Source: Chitinophagaceae bacterium (lineage in GTDB: Bacteria > Bacteroidota > Bacteroidia > Chitinophagales > Chitinophagaceae). Taken from it: a stretch of 49,984 nucleotides of DNA. Shown one piece after another: positions 1-8,526 of the stretch (the stretch's first letter is position 1; each line of letters opens with the position of its first letter). The DNA lies in NCBI GenBank assembly GCA_947442625.1, contig CANEWJ010000002.1:1-49984 (forward strand). Direction: 5' to 3'. The notes beneath the pieces were generated by a model. The model was not told the DNA's origin, did no database searches, and worked only from the letters and a program-made list of their open reading frames with translations. The translations under genes were made by a program, and so were the position numbers.

Positions 1-1101
1 ACCGGTCAAATCGGATTGGAAATCAGGACAGCCCTTTTCGGTAAGGAAATTTCAAAGTTGAAGATCGGTGAAGAGGAATACAATATCATCATCCGCAACA
101 ATGCATCACAAAGGAAATCATTGTCTGAGCTCCTGAACATGCGCATTACTTACCGCGATTTCACCAACGGTCAGATCAAACAGGTACCCATCAGTTCTGT
201 CGTTAAAGCAGACCTCAGCAATACCTATGGCAGCATCAAAAGAAAGGACCAGAAACGTGTGATCACCATCTTCTCAAATGTATTGACTTCTCAGGGCTAT
301 ACACCCCAGGCCGTCAATACAGAAATCACGAAACATATCGAAGCATTCAAATCAAAAGCCGAAGGCGTATCCATTGCACAAACAGGCGAAGGTGAGCAAT
401 TGGCCGAGACCGCCAACTTCCTCAGAACAGCGATGTTTACTGCTATCGGGCTGATTCTGCTGATCCTCATTTTGCAGTTCAACTCTTACAGCAGAACCAT
501 GATCGTATTGTCTGAAATATTTTTCAGCTTGATTGGTGTGTTGTTGGGCTATGCCATTACAGAGTCTACCTTTGCCGTGGTAACCACAGGTATTGGTATT
601 GTAGGCCTATCCGGCATTGTGGTGAAGAATGGTATCCTCGTGATAGAATTTGCCGACGAATTGAGGGGCAGGGGCATGAAGACAAGAGAAGCCGTCATCG
701 AAGCCGGGAAAACAAGGATTGTACCGGTATTGCTTACCGCGCTTGCGGCCATCCTTGCACTTATCCCACTGGCGGTAGGCTTCAACATCAACTTCGTTAC
801 CCTGTTTACCGATTTGAATCCACATATTTTCTTTGGAGGTGACAACGCCGTATTCTGGAAGCCTTTGTCACTCACCATCATTTGGGGATTGTTGTTTGCC
901 TTCTTCATGACGCTGCTGATTGTACCAGCCATGTATCTCATTGCTGAGCGGTTGAAAAGGCCGATGACCAAATTCTTCAAAGGAAAGTGGATCTCTATCC
1001 TCGGATTGTTAGGCCCCCTATTCTTCCTCTTTACCGGTATTGTTTACCTTGTAAGGAGAATCCAGGGCAAACCTGTTTGGAATGGCAAGTTGAAAAAATA
1101 A
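1..1101 (+). CDS. RND efflux transporter permease, C-terminal part (5' end outside window)
   Basis: C-terminal 366 residues of an inner-membrane resistance-nodulation-division (AcrB/MexB/CzcA-like) proton-driven pump; the frame is open from base 1, so the start lies upstream. The visible part holds the end of the second periplasmic porter domain and then the last transmembrane bundle, beginning near residue 140 with a long hydrophobic helix (FLRTAMFTAIGLILLILIL). The conserved stretch GLSGIVVKNGILVIEFAD is the RND TM10-TM11 signature, and PVLLTALAAILALIPLA follows it. A further hydrophobic segment lies near the C-terminus. RND permeases normally work with a periplasmic adaptor and a TolC-like outer-membrane factor; neither gene is downstream here, so they would have to be upstream. 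Substrate cannot be told from this part. Confidence 0.93.
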   Translation, partial: TGQIGLEIRTALFGKEISKLKIGEEEYNIIIRNNASQRKSLSELLNMRITYRDFTNGQIKQVPISSVVKADLSNTYGSIKRKDQKRVITIFSNVLTSQGYTPQAVNTEITKHIEAFKSKAEGVSIAQTGEGEQLAETANFLRTAMFTAIGLILLILILQFNSYSRTMIVLSEIFFSLIGVLLGYAITESTFAVVTTGIGIVGLSGIVVKNGILVIEFADELRGRGMKTREAVIEAGKTRIVPVLLTALAAILALIPLAVGFNINFVTLFTDLNPHIFFGGDNAVFWKPLSLTIIWGLLFAFFMTLLIVPAMYLIAERLKRPMTKFFKGKWISILGLLGPLFFLFTGIVYLVRRIQGKPVWNGKLKK

Positions 1102-1208
1102 CCTCCGCCAACGGGCGCTGGATGATGGATGAAATATTATGCTGCACCATGCAACCTATTGCTTTCATCAATCGTCTAGCGCCTATTGTAAATGTTTAAA
1201 ACAATAAA

Positions 1209-2015
1209 ATGGAACAGTACAGCACAAGATCCAACCATGAAATCGATTATAGGATTGTTGGAGAAGAAATGCAATACGTAGAAGTTGAACTCGACCCCAA
1301 CGAAACAGCCATCGCAGAAGCAGGAAGCTTCATGATGATGGATGATGGTGTTCAAATGCAAACCATATTTGGTGACGGATCCGGACAAGACAAGGGCGTT
1401 TTGGGGAAATTATTTTCTGCAGGAAAGCGGTTGCTTACCGGTGAAAGCCTTTTCATGACAGCCTTCACCAACATGGCACAGGGTAAAAAAAGGGTTTCCT
1501 TTGCCTCACCCTATCCAGGAAAAATCATTCCACTGGACCTCCAACAACTGGATGGCAGGATAATTTGCCAGAAGGACTCATTTCTCTGCGCAGCAAAAGG
1601 CGTAAACGTTGGCATAGCCTTCCAAAGAAAACTGGGCACCGGTTTGTTTGGCGGGGAAGGATTCATCATGCAGAAACTGGAAGGTGATGGCATGGCCTTT
1701 GTTCACGCAGGCGGACATGTATTTGAACGTTACCTCACCCCCGGCGAAGTATTGAAAATTGATACCGGTTGCGTAGTTGCTTTTACCCAAACCGTTGATT
1801 ACGATATCCAGTTTGTTGGTGGCATCAAGAACAGCATATTTGGTGGAGAAGGCCTCTTCTTTGCAACCCTCCGCGGACCAGGTAAAGTATGGATCCAAAC
1901 ACTTCCCATCAGCCGCCTTGCCAGCAGGGTCCTGTCCTATGGCACAACCAACAGAAGAGAGGAAGGAAGCATCCTTGGAGGACTGGGGAACATACTGGAT
2001 GGAGACGGGTACTAA
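1209..2015 (+). CDS. AIM24 / TIGR00266 family protein
   Basis: A 268-residue protein of the AIM24 family (TIGR00266), an all-beta fold found in bacteria and in mitochondrial Aim24. Recognition rests on the run VELDPNETAIAEAGSFMMMD near the N-terminus and the glycine-rich repeats typical of the family (FGGEGFIMQKLEGDG about residue 152, FGGEGLFFATLRGPG about 210), ending in a GGLGNILDGDGY tail. No signal peptide or membrane helix is visible, so it is probably cytoplasmic. The molecular function in bacteria is not established. It stands alone between the RND gene and a convergent gene, separated from the latter by a strong hairpin terminator. Start chosen at the first ATG, which gives the usual N-terminus. 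Confidence 0.9.
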   Translation: MEQYSTRSNHEIDYRIVGEEMQYVEVELDPNETAIAEAGSFMMMDDGVQMQTIFGDGSGQDKGVLGKLFSAGKRLLTGESLFMTAFTNMAQGKKRVSFASPYPGKIIPLDLQQLDGRIICQKDSFLCAAKGVNVGIAFQRKLGTGLFGGEGFIMQKLEGDGMAFVHAGGHVFERYLTPGEVLKIDTGCVVAFTQTVDYDIQFVGGIKNSIFGGEGLFFATLRGPGKVWIQTLPISRLASRVLSYGTTNRREEGSILGGLGNILDGDGY

Positions 2016-2059
2016 ATCGAATTCCAGTCATTCAAAAAAAGAAAAAAGACCATAATAGA

Positions 2060-2086
2060 AAAGCCGGCTCACATGAGACCGGCTTT
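2060..2086. terminator. Bidirectional hairpin terminator
   Basis: Inverted repeat AAAGCCGG (2060-2067) / CCGGCTTT (2079-2086), with an extra CTC/GAG pairing inside the loop. It is flanked by A-rich sequence on the left and T-rich sequence on the right, so it can stop transcription from both sides. It lies between the convergent stop codons at 2015 and 2108. Confidence 0.8.
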
Positions 2087-2107
2087 CTTTTTGAATATCA
2101 TTTAAGC

Positions 2108-2866
2108 TTAGTCGCGGCGACCATAAAGATTGCCCAACAAGCGAAGAATTTCTACATACAACCATACCATGGTAACCAGCAAACCAAAGGCACAGAACCA
2201 TTCCATATGCTTGGGTGCACCCATCGCAGCGCCTTGCTCAATCCTGTCAAAGTCCAGCAAAAGGCTTAGTGCAGCAATAGCAGTGATGGCGATGGAAATA
2301 CCGATGCTCAACAAGCTTCCGTTGTGCAAACCATCAATGTTTACATTGAACATGGAAAGAATCCAAGTGATCAGATAAAAGAGTGCAATACCGCCAATAG
2401 CAGCAAACATCACAGACCTGAATTTCTCGGTTACCCTGATAATCCTGAAGGTATAGAGCAAGTACATGGCAATCGCAGTTCCGAAGGTGAGCACCACGGC
2501 CTGTGTTACGATACCCGGAGCCACTTTGCTGAATGCATTGCTGTAGATGGCGGAGATGCCACCCACAACCAAACCTTCCAGCAGTGCGTAGGCAGGAGCA
2601 AGGTATTGGGCCCATTGTTGCTTAAACATCAGGATCAATGCGATAACCAGGCCACCAATGGCACCACCCATCAGGTATCCTTGAATGCTGTTGCCTACGC
2701 TGGCTTCATTCCATACATAGAAGGCAGTTGCCATCACCATGAGGAAAAGAAAACCAAACTTATTGAGGGTGCCGCGGAAAGACATGATGCCAGATCCAGG
2801 GGCAGCCATTGACCTGTTGAAAGATTTTTCTGAAAGTGTAGGATTACTTGAATTGAAAAGCGCCAT
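2108..2866 (-). CDS. Bax inhibitor-1/YccA family membrane protein
   Basis: A 252-residue integral membrane protein with about seven hydrophobic segments, matching the Bax inhibitor-1/YccA (TMBIM) family in length and topology. After a short soluble N-terminus (residues 1-30) the first helix is FGFLFLMVMATAFYVW, and the following helices are separated by short loops. The family-typical stretch APAYALLEGLVVGGIS (about residues 90-105) and the acidic C-terminal segment with LDFDRIEQG (about 203-211) are present. Homologues form pH-sensitive calcium leak channels (BsYetJ) or interact with the FtsH protease (YccA); which applies here is unknown. The gene is monocistronic and divergent from korA; the korA promoter overlaps its first codons on the opposite strand. 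Confidence 0.93.
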   Translation of the reverse strand: MALFNSSNPTLSEKSFNRSMAAPGSGIMSFRGTLNKFGFLFLMVMATAFYVWNEASVGNSIQGYLMGGAIGGLVIALILMFKQQWAQYLAPAYALLEGLVVGGISAIYSNAFSKVAPGIVTQAVVLTFGTAIAMYLLYTFRIIRVTEKFRSVMFAAIGGIALFYLITWILSMFNVNIDGLHNGSLLSIGISIAITAIAALSLLLDFDRIEQGAAMGAPKHMEWFCAFGLLVTMVWLYVEILRLLGNLYGRRD

Positions 2867-2880
2867 AATGGGTAAATTTG
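2853..2880 (+). promoter_or_regulatory. Predicted Bacteroidota-type promoter for korA
   Basis: TTG at 2853-2855, a 17-base spacer, then TAAATTTG at 2873-2880. This fits the Bacteroidota consensus TTG / TAnnTTTG. Transcription would begin near 2886, leaving about 70 bases of leader before korA, including a short upstream ORF. It overlaps the start codon of the divergent Bax-inhibitor gene. Pattern match only. Confidence 0.5.
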
Positions 2881-2919
2881 TAGTGTAAATTAATTAATTT
2901 CAGTTGAATCAGCCAAAGC

Positions 2920-2955
2920 ATGACCCAAAAAAAGGTACTGGCGACAAACATTTAA
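2920..2955 (+). other. Possible 11-codon upstream ORF in korA leader
   Basis: ATG at 2920 opens an 11-residue frame (MTQKKVLATNI) that ends with TAA at 2953-2955, one base before the korA ATG at 2957. Its start copies the start of korA (ATGACCCAAA in both), so the korA initiation region appears duplicated. It could support reinitiation or translational coupling. There is no direct evidence that it is translated. Confidence 0.3.
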
Positions 2956-2956
2956 C

Positions 2957-4804
2957 ATGACCCAAAGAAAAGAAGAACTGCTCAGCGATATCGTGATCAA
3001 ATTTGCAGGGGATAGCGGAGATGGCATGCAGCTGACGGGAAGTCAATTCACAAACAATACTGCCTTGATGGGAATCGACCTCGCCACATTCCCAGATTTT
3101 CCCGCTGAAATCCGTGCGCCACAAGGTACCATTCCTGGCGTGAGTGGCTACCAGCTTCGTTTCTCAAGCGATGCCATCTATACCCCCGGAGACCTTTGTG
3201 ATGTGCTGGTGGCGATGAATGCGGCTGCCCTGAAAACCAATCTGAAAGCCATCAAAAAAGGAGGAAAAATCATTGCCAATGTGGATGGTTTCGATTCAAA
3301 AAACCTTCGTCTCGCCAACTACCCCGATGGCGTGAACCCGATTGAAGACGGATCCCTGGAAGGCTTTGAACTGATCAAAATGGATGTCACCAAAATGACC
3401 CGGGAGGCATTGAAAGACATCACCCTGGGCACCAAGGAAAAAGACAGGGCCAAGAACATGTTCGTACTAGGATTCCTTTACTGGATGTACAGCAGAGACA
3501 TGGACAGTACCCTGAAATTCCTGAACGAAAAATTTGGCAAGAAAGATGATATCCTGAATGCAAACCTCAAAGCATTGCAGGCAGGATACAATTATGGAGA
3601 TACTACTGAAACCTTCACCACAAGATACAAGGTTGAGAAAGCCAAGATGAAGCCTGGAAACTACAGGTCAATCATGGGAAATCAGGCAGTTTCATTGGGT
3701 TTGGTGGCAGCATCACAAAAAAGTGGACTGCCGATTTTTCTGGGCACCTACCCCATCACACCAGCCTCGGACATCCTGCACGACCTGAGCAAGATGAAGA
3801 ATTTTGGCGTAAAAACATTTCAGGCAGAAGATGAGATTGCGGGCATTACTGCAGCCATTGGGGCCAGCTATGGCGGTGCATTGGCCGTTACCACCACTTC
3901 AGGCCCTGGTATTGCCTTAAAGGGAGAAGCCATGGGTCTGGCCGTGATGCTTGAAATTCCTCTGCTGATCATCGATGTACAAAGGGGCGGGCCTTCAACC
4001 GGGCTTCCCACCAAAACAGAACAAAGCGATCTGCTGCAAGCATATTATGGAAGAAATGGCGAATGCCCAATGCCGGTGATTGCTGCTTCTACTCCCAGCG
4101 ATTGTTTCAGTGCCGTATATGAAGCCGTCAGGATTTCCCTGGAGCACATGACGCCAGTGATGTTCCTCAGCGATGGCTACATCGCCAACGGTGCAGAACC
4201 GTGGATGTACCCTCAAGCTGAAGACCTTCCCGCCATTACCGTCAAATTCAAAACTGCGTTGGATGAAGGAGAGGAAAGGTTTCAGCCCTACAAGCGCGAT
4301 GAGAAACTGGTGAGGCCCTGGGCACTTCCTGGTACAAAAGGACTTGAACACAGGATTGGAGGATTGGAAAAACAAGACATTACCGGCAACGTAAGCTATG
4401 AACCTGATAACCATGAACACATGGTGAAAACCAGGCAGGCAAAGGTGGATATGATTGCTCAATACATCCCCGAACAAAAAATTGACAGCGGTGCCGCCTC
4501 CGGAAAAGTATTGGTGCTCGGATGGGGAAGTACCTATGGCTCCATCAAAAGTGCTGTACAGGAATTGTTGCTGGAAGGCCAGGCGGTTTCACATGCGCAT
4601 ATCCGGTACATGCGTCCTTTCCCAAAAAATCTCGGAGACATCATCAAGCAGTTTGATACTGTCATTGTTCCAGAGATCAACAATGGACAACTGATCAAGA
4701 TCCTTCGTGATGTATACCTGGTGGATGCCAAGCCATACAACAAGATCAAGGGCACTCCGATTACCAAGGGTGAGTTGGTGGCGGAGATCAGGAAATATCT
4801 TTAG
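2957..4804 (+). CDS. korA: 2-oxoacid:ferredoxin oxidoreductase, fused gamma-alpha subunit (KorA type)
   Basis: A 615-residue subunit of a 2-oxoglutarate/2-oxoacid:ferredoxin oxidoreductase, which decarboxylates a 2-oxoacid to the acyl-CoA and reduces ferredoxin. Residues 1 to about 200 are the gamma domain (GDSGDGMQLTGSQF, then FPAEIRAPQGT). The alpha, pyrimidine-binding domain follows with the hallmark TYPITPASDIL near residue 265 and the family motif TTSGPGIALKGEAMGLA. The last about 130 residues form the transketolase-C-like domain. The enzyme also needs a thiamine-diphosphate and Fe-S-containing beta subunit (KorB), whose gene normally lies directly downstream. Here the next gene is convergent and unrelated, so KorB must be elsewhere or absent. 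The stop codon is embedded in an octamer repeat array. Confidence 0.93.
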   Translation: MTQRKEELLSDIVIKFAGDSGDGMQLTGSQFTNNTALMGIDLATFPDFPAEIRAPQGTIPGVSGYQLRFSSDAIYTPGDLCDVLVAMNAAALKTNLKAIKKGGKIIANVDGFDSKNLRLANYPDGVNPIEDGSLEGFELIKMDVTKMTREALKDITLGTKEKDRAKNMFVLGFLYWMYSRDMDSTLKFLNEKFGKKDDILNANLKALQAGYNYGDTTETFTTRYKVEKAKMKPGNYRSIMGNQAVSLGLVAASQKSGLPIFLGTYPITPASDILHDLSKMKNFGVKTFQAEDEIAGITAAIGASYGGALAVTTTSGPGIALKGEAMGLAVMLEIPLLIIDVQRGGPSTGLPTKTEQSDLLQAYYGRNGECPMPVIAASTPSDCFSAVYEAVRISLEHMTPVMFLSDGYIANGAEPWMYPQAEDLPAITVKFKTALDEGEERFQPYKRDEKLVRPWALPGTKGLEHRIGGLEKQDITGNVSYEPDNHEHMVKTRQAKVDMIAQYIPEQKIDSGAASGKVLVLGWGSTYGSIKSAVQELLLEGQAVSHAHIRYMRPFPKNLGDIIKQFDTVIVPEINNGQLIKILRDVYLVDAKPYNKIKGTPITKGELVAEIRKYL

Positions 4805-4836
4805 GGTTTAGGAGTGTAAAGGTGTAGAGGTTTATA
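4801..4836 (+). repeat. GTKTARRG octamer array R1 (G-rich on + strand)
   Basis: About four degenerate octamers (GGTTTAGGA, GTGTAAAG, GTGTAGAG, GTTTATAAG). The array covers the korA stop codon and reaches the stop codon of the convergent oxidoreductase gene. It is G-rich in the sense direction of korA. Single array with no inverted partner nearby. Confidence 0.75.
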
Positions 4837-6022
4837 AGATTCTCTCCACAATCTTCCCTGTAGCCTTTTCTTTCAGGATCAGTTTTTTTGTGCCATAATG
4901 GGTCATCTCTTCCTTAACGAGATAATGGTCTGCATCAAATTCAACAAGGGTTCCTTGCTTGGTCTGCCCTTCAAGTCCACGCCAGTCCTGCAATTGAACG
5001 GGTTCCCAAATTTTTGATTTGGCACTTCTATAGGCGGCATCCAAGACTGCATTGACGATGTATCCATCGTAAAAAGTTTCTTTGGGTGCTTTGCCTTTTT
5101 CATAGGCATCAAACATATCAAAGAACATGTGGTTGTATCCCAGTTCGTTCAACTCATCCCCAACCGGAAACAACCAGCCAGTATTGGTTTCCGCTTTTTC
5201 TGCAACATAATCGGCGCCTTTTCCAGTAGTGAACATGTCAAAGCCTGTTCTCAAAAATCCGTTGATCCAGATGGTTCCTTCGGTTCCCATCACTTCATCA
5301 CGCAAATCCAATCCACCCCTGAACGTCCAGCTCACTTCAAACTGACCAATGGCCCCGTTTTCATATTTGACCAAGCCGATGGCATGATCCTCAGCATCAA
5401 TGGGCTTCACTTGTGTATCGGCCCAACACATCACTTCAACGGGCCTGATGTCCTTGCCGATATAACTTCTGGCAATTTCTACACAATGACATCCCAGGTC
5501 AAGCATACAACCGCCTCCTGCCTGCTCCAGGTCCCAGAACCAATCGCTGTGGGGGCCAGGATGGGCCTCTCGTGATTTTGCCCACAGTATTCTTCCGAGT
5601 GCACCGCTTTGAACACTGGCGTGCGCTTTGAGAAATTTTGGTGTATATACAAGGTCTTCAAGATAACCATTGAAGATGCCGGCATTTTCAACTGCTTCCA
5701 GCATGCGCTTGGCTTCTGCAGCATTCCGGCCAAGGGGCTTGGTGGAAATCACTGCTTTTTTATGCTTGATGCAGAGCATCACCGCTTCTTCATGCAGGTT
5801 GTTCGGGAGAGAGATGCAAACCATGTCTACATTGGGATGGGCAATCGCCTCCTCCATCACTGTGGTATAATGTTCGCACTGGTAATCTTCGGCAAACTTC
5901 TTTGCCTGTTCTTCTCTTCTTGAATAGATAGAAACAATTTTGTCGCGGCTTCTTAATCCTTGAATGGAGTCAGCATAAAATCTTCCGATGAATCCGGAGC
6001 CGAGCATGGCAAGTTTTACCAT
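4832..6022 (-). CDS. Gfo/Idh/MocA family oxidoreductase
   Basis: A 396-residue NAD(P)-dependent sugar or polyol dehydrogenase of the Gfo/Idh/MocA family. Residues 1-120 form the Rossmann fold with the dinucleotide motif GSGFIG (residues 8-13). The catalytic-lysine motif normally read as EKP appears as TKPLG (about residues 94-98), and the C-terminal domain has the family-typical DLGCHCVEIA (about 175). No signal peptide is visible, so the enzyme is probably cytoplasmic, unlike the many Tat-exported Bacteroidota members. It is the second gene of a minus-strand pair with the NupG-like permease; the 26-base gap contains an octamer array. The pairing suggests uptake plus oxidation of a sugar, cyclitol or nucleoside-derived compound; the substrate is not known. 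Confidence 0.92.
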   Translation of the reverse strand: MVKLAMLGSGFIGRFYADSIQGLRSRDKIVSIYSRREEQAKKFAEDYQCEHYTTVMEEAIAHPNVDMVCISLPNNLHEEAVMLCIKHKKAVISTKPLGRNAAEAKRMLEAVENAGIFNGYLEDLVYTPKFLKAHASVQSGALGRILWAKSREAHPGPHSDWFWDLEQAGGGCMLDLGCHCVEIARSYIGKDIRPVEVMCWADTQVKPIDAEDHAIGLVKYENGAIGQFEVSWTFRGGLDLRDEVMGTEGTIWINGFLRTGFDMFTTGKGADYVAEKAETNTGWLFPVGDELNELGYNHMFFDMFDAYEKGKAPKETFYDGYIVNAVLDAAYRSAKSKIWEPVQLQDWRGLEGQTKQGTLVEFDADHYLVKEEMTHYGTKKLILKEKATGKIVERIL

Positions 6023-6028
6023 TGTTTA

Positions 6029-6063
6029 TGGTTTAGAGGTTGAGGGGTTTAGGAGGTTGAGGT
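6029..6063 (+). repeat. GTKTARRG octamer array R2 (G-rich on + strand)
   Basis: Units GGTTTAGAG, GTTGAGGG, GTTTAGGA, GGTTGAGG. On the sense strand of both flanking genes it is C-rich and ends just before the ATG of the Gfo/Idh/MocA gene. It runs into the permease coding region and supplies its last codons (tail TTSTS). Confidence 0.72.
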
Positions 6064-7272
6064 GGTTTTCTTGTCCTTAAAAAACAATACCAGAAAAACA
6101 AGGCTGATAGCTGCAATGCCTGCAGGAACAAGCCATACATGCAACCAATCGGTTACACCATCGGTAGTGTACTGATCCTTGACTTTCCCTGAAACGATGG
6201 AACCGATATACATGCCAATACCATAGGTGGCAAGGCTGATCAGTGCCTGCGCCTGAGACTTGATTTTTTCTCCGGCTTTCTGGTCGGTATAAATCATTCC
6301 ACTCACAAAAAAGAAGTCATAACAAACGCCATGCAGGAGTATCGCAGCATACAGCATCCATTGACTGGAAGCAGGATCGCCGTATCCAAAAAATACAAAG
6401 CGGAGAATCCATGCCAGCAATCCTACGATCAATATTTTTTTAACCCCAAATTTTCCGAAGGCAAAGGGCAACAAGAGCATGAACAACACTTCAGAAACCT
6501 GACCCAAAGACATGATGTTTTCTATCCTGAATGTTTTGGGATCGGCTGATGGGAATGCCATTTTATAGCCATCCGTAAGCGATGGGTTTGCCCAGGCATA
6601 ATAAAAAGAAAGGGGAATGCAAATCAATACCGAGGAGATGAAAAAGATGAGAAAAGAACGGTCTTTGAACAATACAAATGCGTCCTTGCCAATGATTTGT
6701 CCGAAGGTACTGGGGCCAGTTGCGGTGGGTGATGTTTTGGGAAGGAAAAAAGACATCAGTCCCAGCAAAAGAGCCGAGACCATGGCAATTTGAAAGATCA
6801 TGACATTGTCTCCCACACCCAGGTAACCAACCAGGTTGGTCACTGCAATCCATGCCAATGTTCCAAATACCCTGATGGCAGGAAACTCCTTTTCAGGATT
6901 GTTCATGGCACGCATGGCAATGGAACTGGTGAGTGCGATGGTTGGTGCAAAGGTCAAGCAGTAGGCGAGCATCACCCAATAGAATGTATTGGCATCTGTG
7001 ATGGTGGTCAACACATAGAGCAGGGCTGCTCCGGCAAGGTTCAAAACACCCAACACTTTTTGGGCTTCGAAGAACCTGTCGGCAAGCATTCCTACAAAAA
7101 AAGGTGCTGCAATCATGGCAATGGAAAATGCTGCGTAGGCACTGCCCACCTGCTCGCCCGTGGCATGCAACTGGTCGGTCATGTACTTGCTCATTTGACC
7201 GTACCATGAACCCCATACAAAGAATTGCATGAACATCATGAGCGATAACTGAATCCTGGTGATTGATTTCAT
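6049..7272 (-). CDS. NupG-like nucleoside:H+ symporter family MFS permease
   Basis: A 407-residue, twelve-helix inner-membrane permease of the nucleoside:H+ symporter (NHS, NupG/XapB) branch of the major facilitator superfamily. The N-terminus RIQLSLMMFMQFFVWGSWYG is the family signature; MLADRFFEAQKVLG between helices 2 and 3 and the late motif GVCYDFFFVSGMIY also fit. Bacteroidota carry many paralogues of this family next to sugar dehydrogenases and isomerases, so the substrate need not be a nucleoside. It is followed at once by a Gfo/Idh/MocA dehydrogenase on the same strand, probably co-transcribed. The last residues (TTSTS) are encoded by an octamer repeat array, so the original C-terminus may have been altered by the repeat. 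Confidence 0.9.
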   Translation of the reverse strand: MKSITRIQLSLMMFMQFFVWGSWYGQMSKYMTDQLHATGEQVGSAYAAFSIAMIAAPFFVGMLADRFFEAQKVLGVLNLAGAALLYVLTTITDANTFYWVMLAYCLTFAPTIALTSSIAMRAMNNPEKEFPAIRVFGTLAWIAVTNLVGYLGVGDNVMIFQIAMVSALLLGLMSFFLPKTSPTATGPSTFGQIIGKDAFVLFKDRSFLIFFISSVLICIPLSFYYAWANPSLTDGYKMAFPSADPKTFRIENIMSLGQVSEVLFMLLLPFAFGKFGVKKILIVGLLAWILRFVFFGYGDPASSQWMLYAAILLHGVCYDFFFVSGMIYTDQKAGEKIKSQAQALISLATYGIGMYIGSIVSGKVKDQYTTDGVTDWLHVWLVPAGIAAISLVFLVLFFKDKKTTSTS

Positions 7273-7374
7273 GTGAAAAATTATGATTCCAAGATAAAGA
7301 TAATTTGGATGTGGGGCATCAATTGCTGGAAGACTGTCTCAGGGATTGTTGTAATTTGCATCCACAAATTTCAG

Positions 7375-8019
7375 ATGAAAAGAAAGGAACGCTACGATAA
7401 AGTGATTGAGCATTTTCAGGTGAACATCCCGGAAGCGGAAACAGAGCTCTTGTATGACAACCCATTTCAGTTGCTGGTGGCTGTCATCCTTTCTGCGCAA
7501 TGCACAGACAAGCGGGTGAACCTGACCACACCAGCCATTTTTGAAAAATTTCCAGACCCTGAAAGCATGGCTGCAACTGATTTTGACACCCTCTTTCCCA
7601 TCATAAGGAGCATCTCCTATCCCAACAACAAAACCAAGCACCTTATTGGAATGGCCAACATGTTGATGAACGATTTCAATGGTGAAGTGCCCATGACGGT
7701 GGAAGAACTGATCAAGCTGCCTGGTGTTGGCAGAAAAACAGCCAATGTAATCACTTCCGTGATTGACCAACAGCCGAACATGGCGGTAGATACCCATGTG
7801 TTCCGGGTATCTGCCAGGCTGGGGCTTACCCGTGGAGCCAAAACCCCATTGGCAGCAGAGAAACAATTGATCAAAAATATTCCGAAAGAGTTGGTGCACA
7901 AGGCCCACCATTGGCTGATCCTGCATGGCAGGTATACTTGCATTGCCAGAAGCCCCAAATGTGGTGAATGTGGATTGACAGCCATCTGTCTTTACCACAA
8001 GGCCAATAACAAAATGTAA
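7375..8019 (+). CDS. nth: Endonuclease III (DNA glycosylase/AP lyase)
   Basis: A 214-residue bifunctional base-excision repair enzyme that removes oxidised pyrimidines and nicks the abasic site. The helix-hairpin-helix is LPGVGRKTANV with catalytic Lys121; catalytic Asp139 is in AVDTHVFRV. The C-terminal 4Fe-4S loop has the exact C-X6-C-X2-C-X5-C spacing (CIARSPKCGECGLTAIC). The frame extends upstream to 7273, but the ATG at 7375 gives the standard family N-terminus and length, and the extra upstream residues look non-coding. The gene is divergent from the NupG-like permease and appears to stand alone. Confidence 0.96.
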   Translation: MKRKERYDKVIEHFQVNIPEAETELLYDNPFQLLVAVILSAQCTDKRVNLTTPAIFEKFPDPESMAATDFDTLFPIIRSISYPNNKTKHLIGMANMLMNDFNGEVPMTVEELIKLPGVGRKTANVITSVIDQQPNMAVDTHVFRVSARLGLTRGAKTPLAAEKQLIKNIPKELVHKAHHWLILHGRYTCIARSPKCGECGLTAICLYHKANNKM

Positions 8020-8112
8020 ACGCCTCTTGGCGAACCAGATTTGAAACCATCATTTCTCTTATTTGTTCTGCACTTTGGGTGAGAGGGAGAATTGAAAATC
8101 CCAAGCCCTTTC

Positions 8113-8343
8113 TTATTGCATGGAGAATCCCTTTAATGCAACATAAGACATGATGTGGTCAATTGAACTCCCAGCAGGACTGAGCTTGATATTGTTGAGT
8201 ACATCAAAACCCTCCTTCATCCGGGCGTATTGCTCCATCATGGCCGGGTTGTTTTCGACGAATAATAAAAAGTGGGCACTCTCCTCAGAAGACATTTCAC
8301 TGTAAAGGTAACGTAACATGGATTCGAATATTAATAAATTCAT
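8113..8343 (-). CDS. Small hypothetical protein (76 aa)
   Basis: A 76-residue acidic, mostly helical protein with no signal peptide, membrane helix or cysteine motif. The first half (YLYSEMSSEESAHFLLFVEN) resembles the short N-terminal helical region seen in some Bacteroidota anti-sigma-like and small regulatory proteins, but no family can be named. It is flanked by convergent nth and by a 183-base stretch (8344-8526) in which I see no gene. Methionine and serine content is high, and the frame is intact from ATG to stop. It could be a small cytoplasmic regulator. I cannot assign a function. Confidence 0.55.
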   Translation of the reverse strand: MNLLIFESMLRYLYSEMSSEESAHFLLFVENNPAMMEQYARMKEGFDVLNNIKLSPAGSSIDHIMSYVALKGFSMQ

Positions 8344-8526
8344 AATCAGTCTTTTATCAATTAGACATGATTGAAAAAGGATAGTCGGATTTGATGGTCA
8401 TTGACAGGATAGAAGTATGGAATGGTTATCAGATCTTGATTGCACGTTCACCTGACCTCCCTAAAACGGAAATAATTGGTTGATATTGCATTGCCCGTCA
8501 ATAGTTTTGACTACTAATACTGGGTC

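Noticed and set aside
3995-4477. Long antisense frame within korA (and similar frames opposite obg, nth, lptB and GH3)
   Set aside because: Opposite-strand shadows of strongly conserved genes with no family features of their own.
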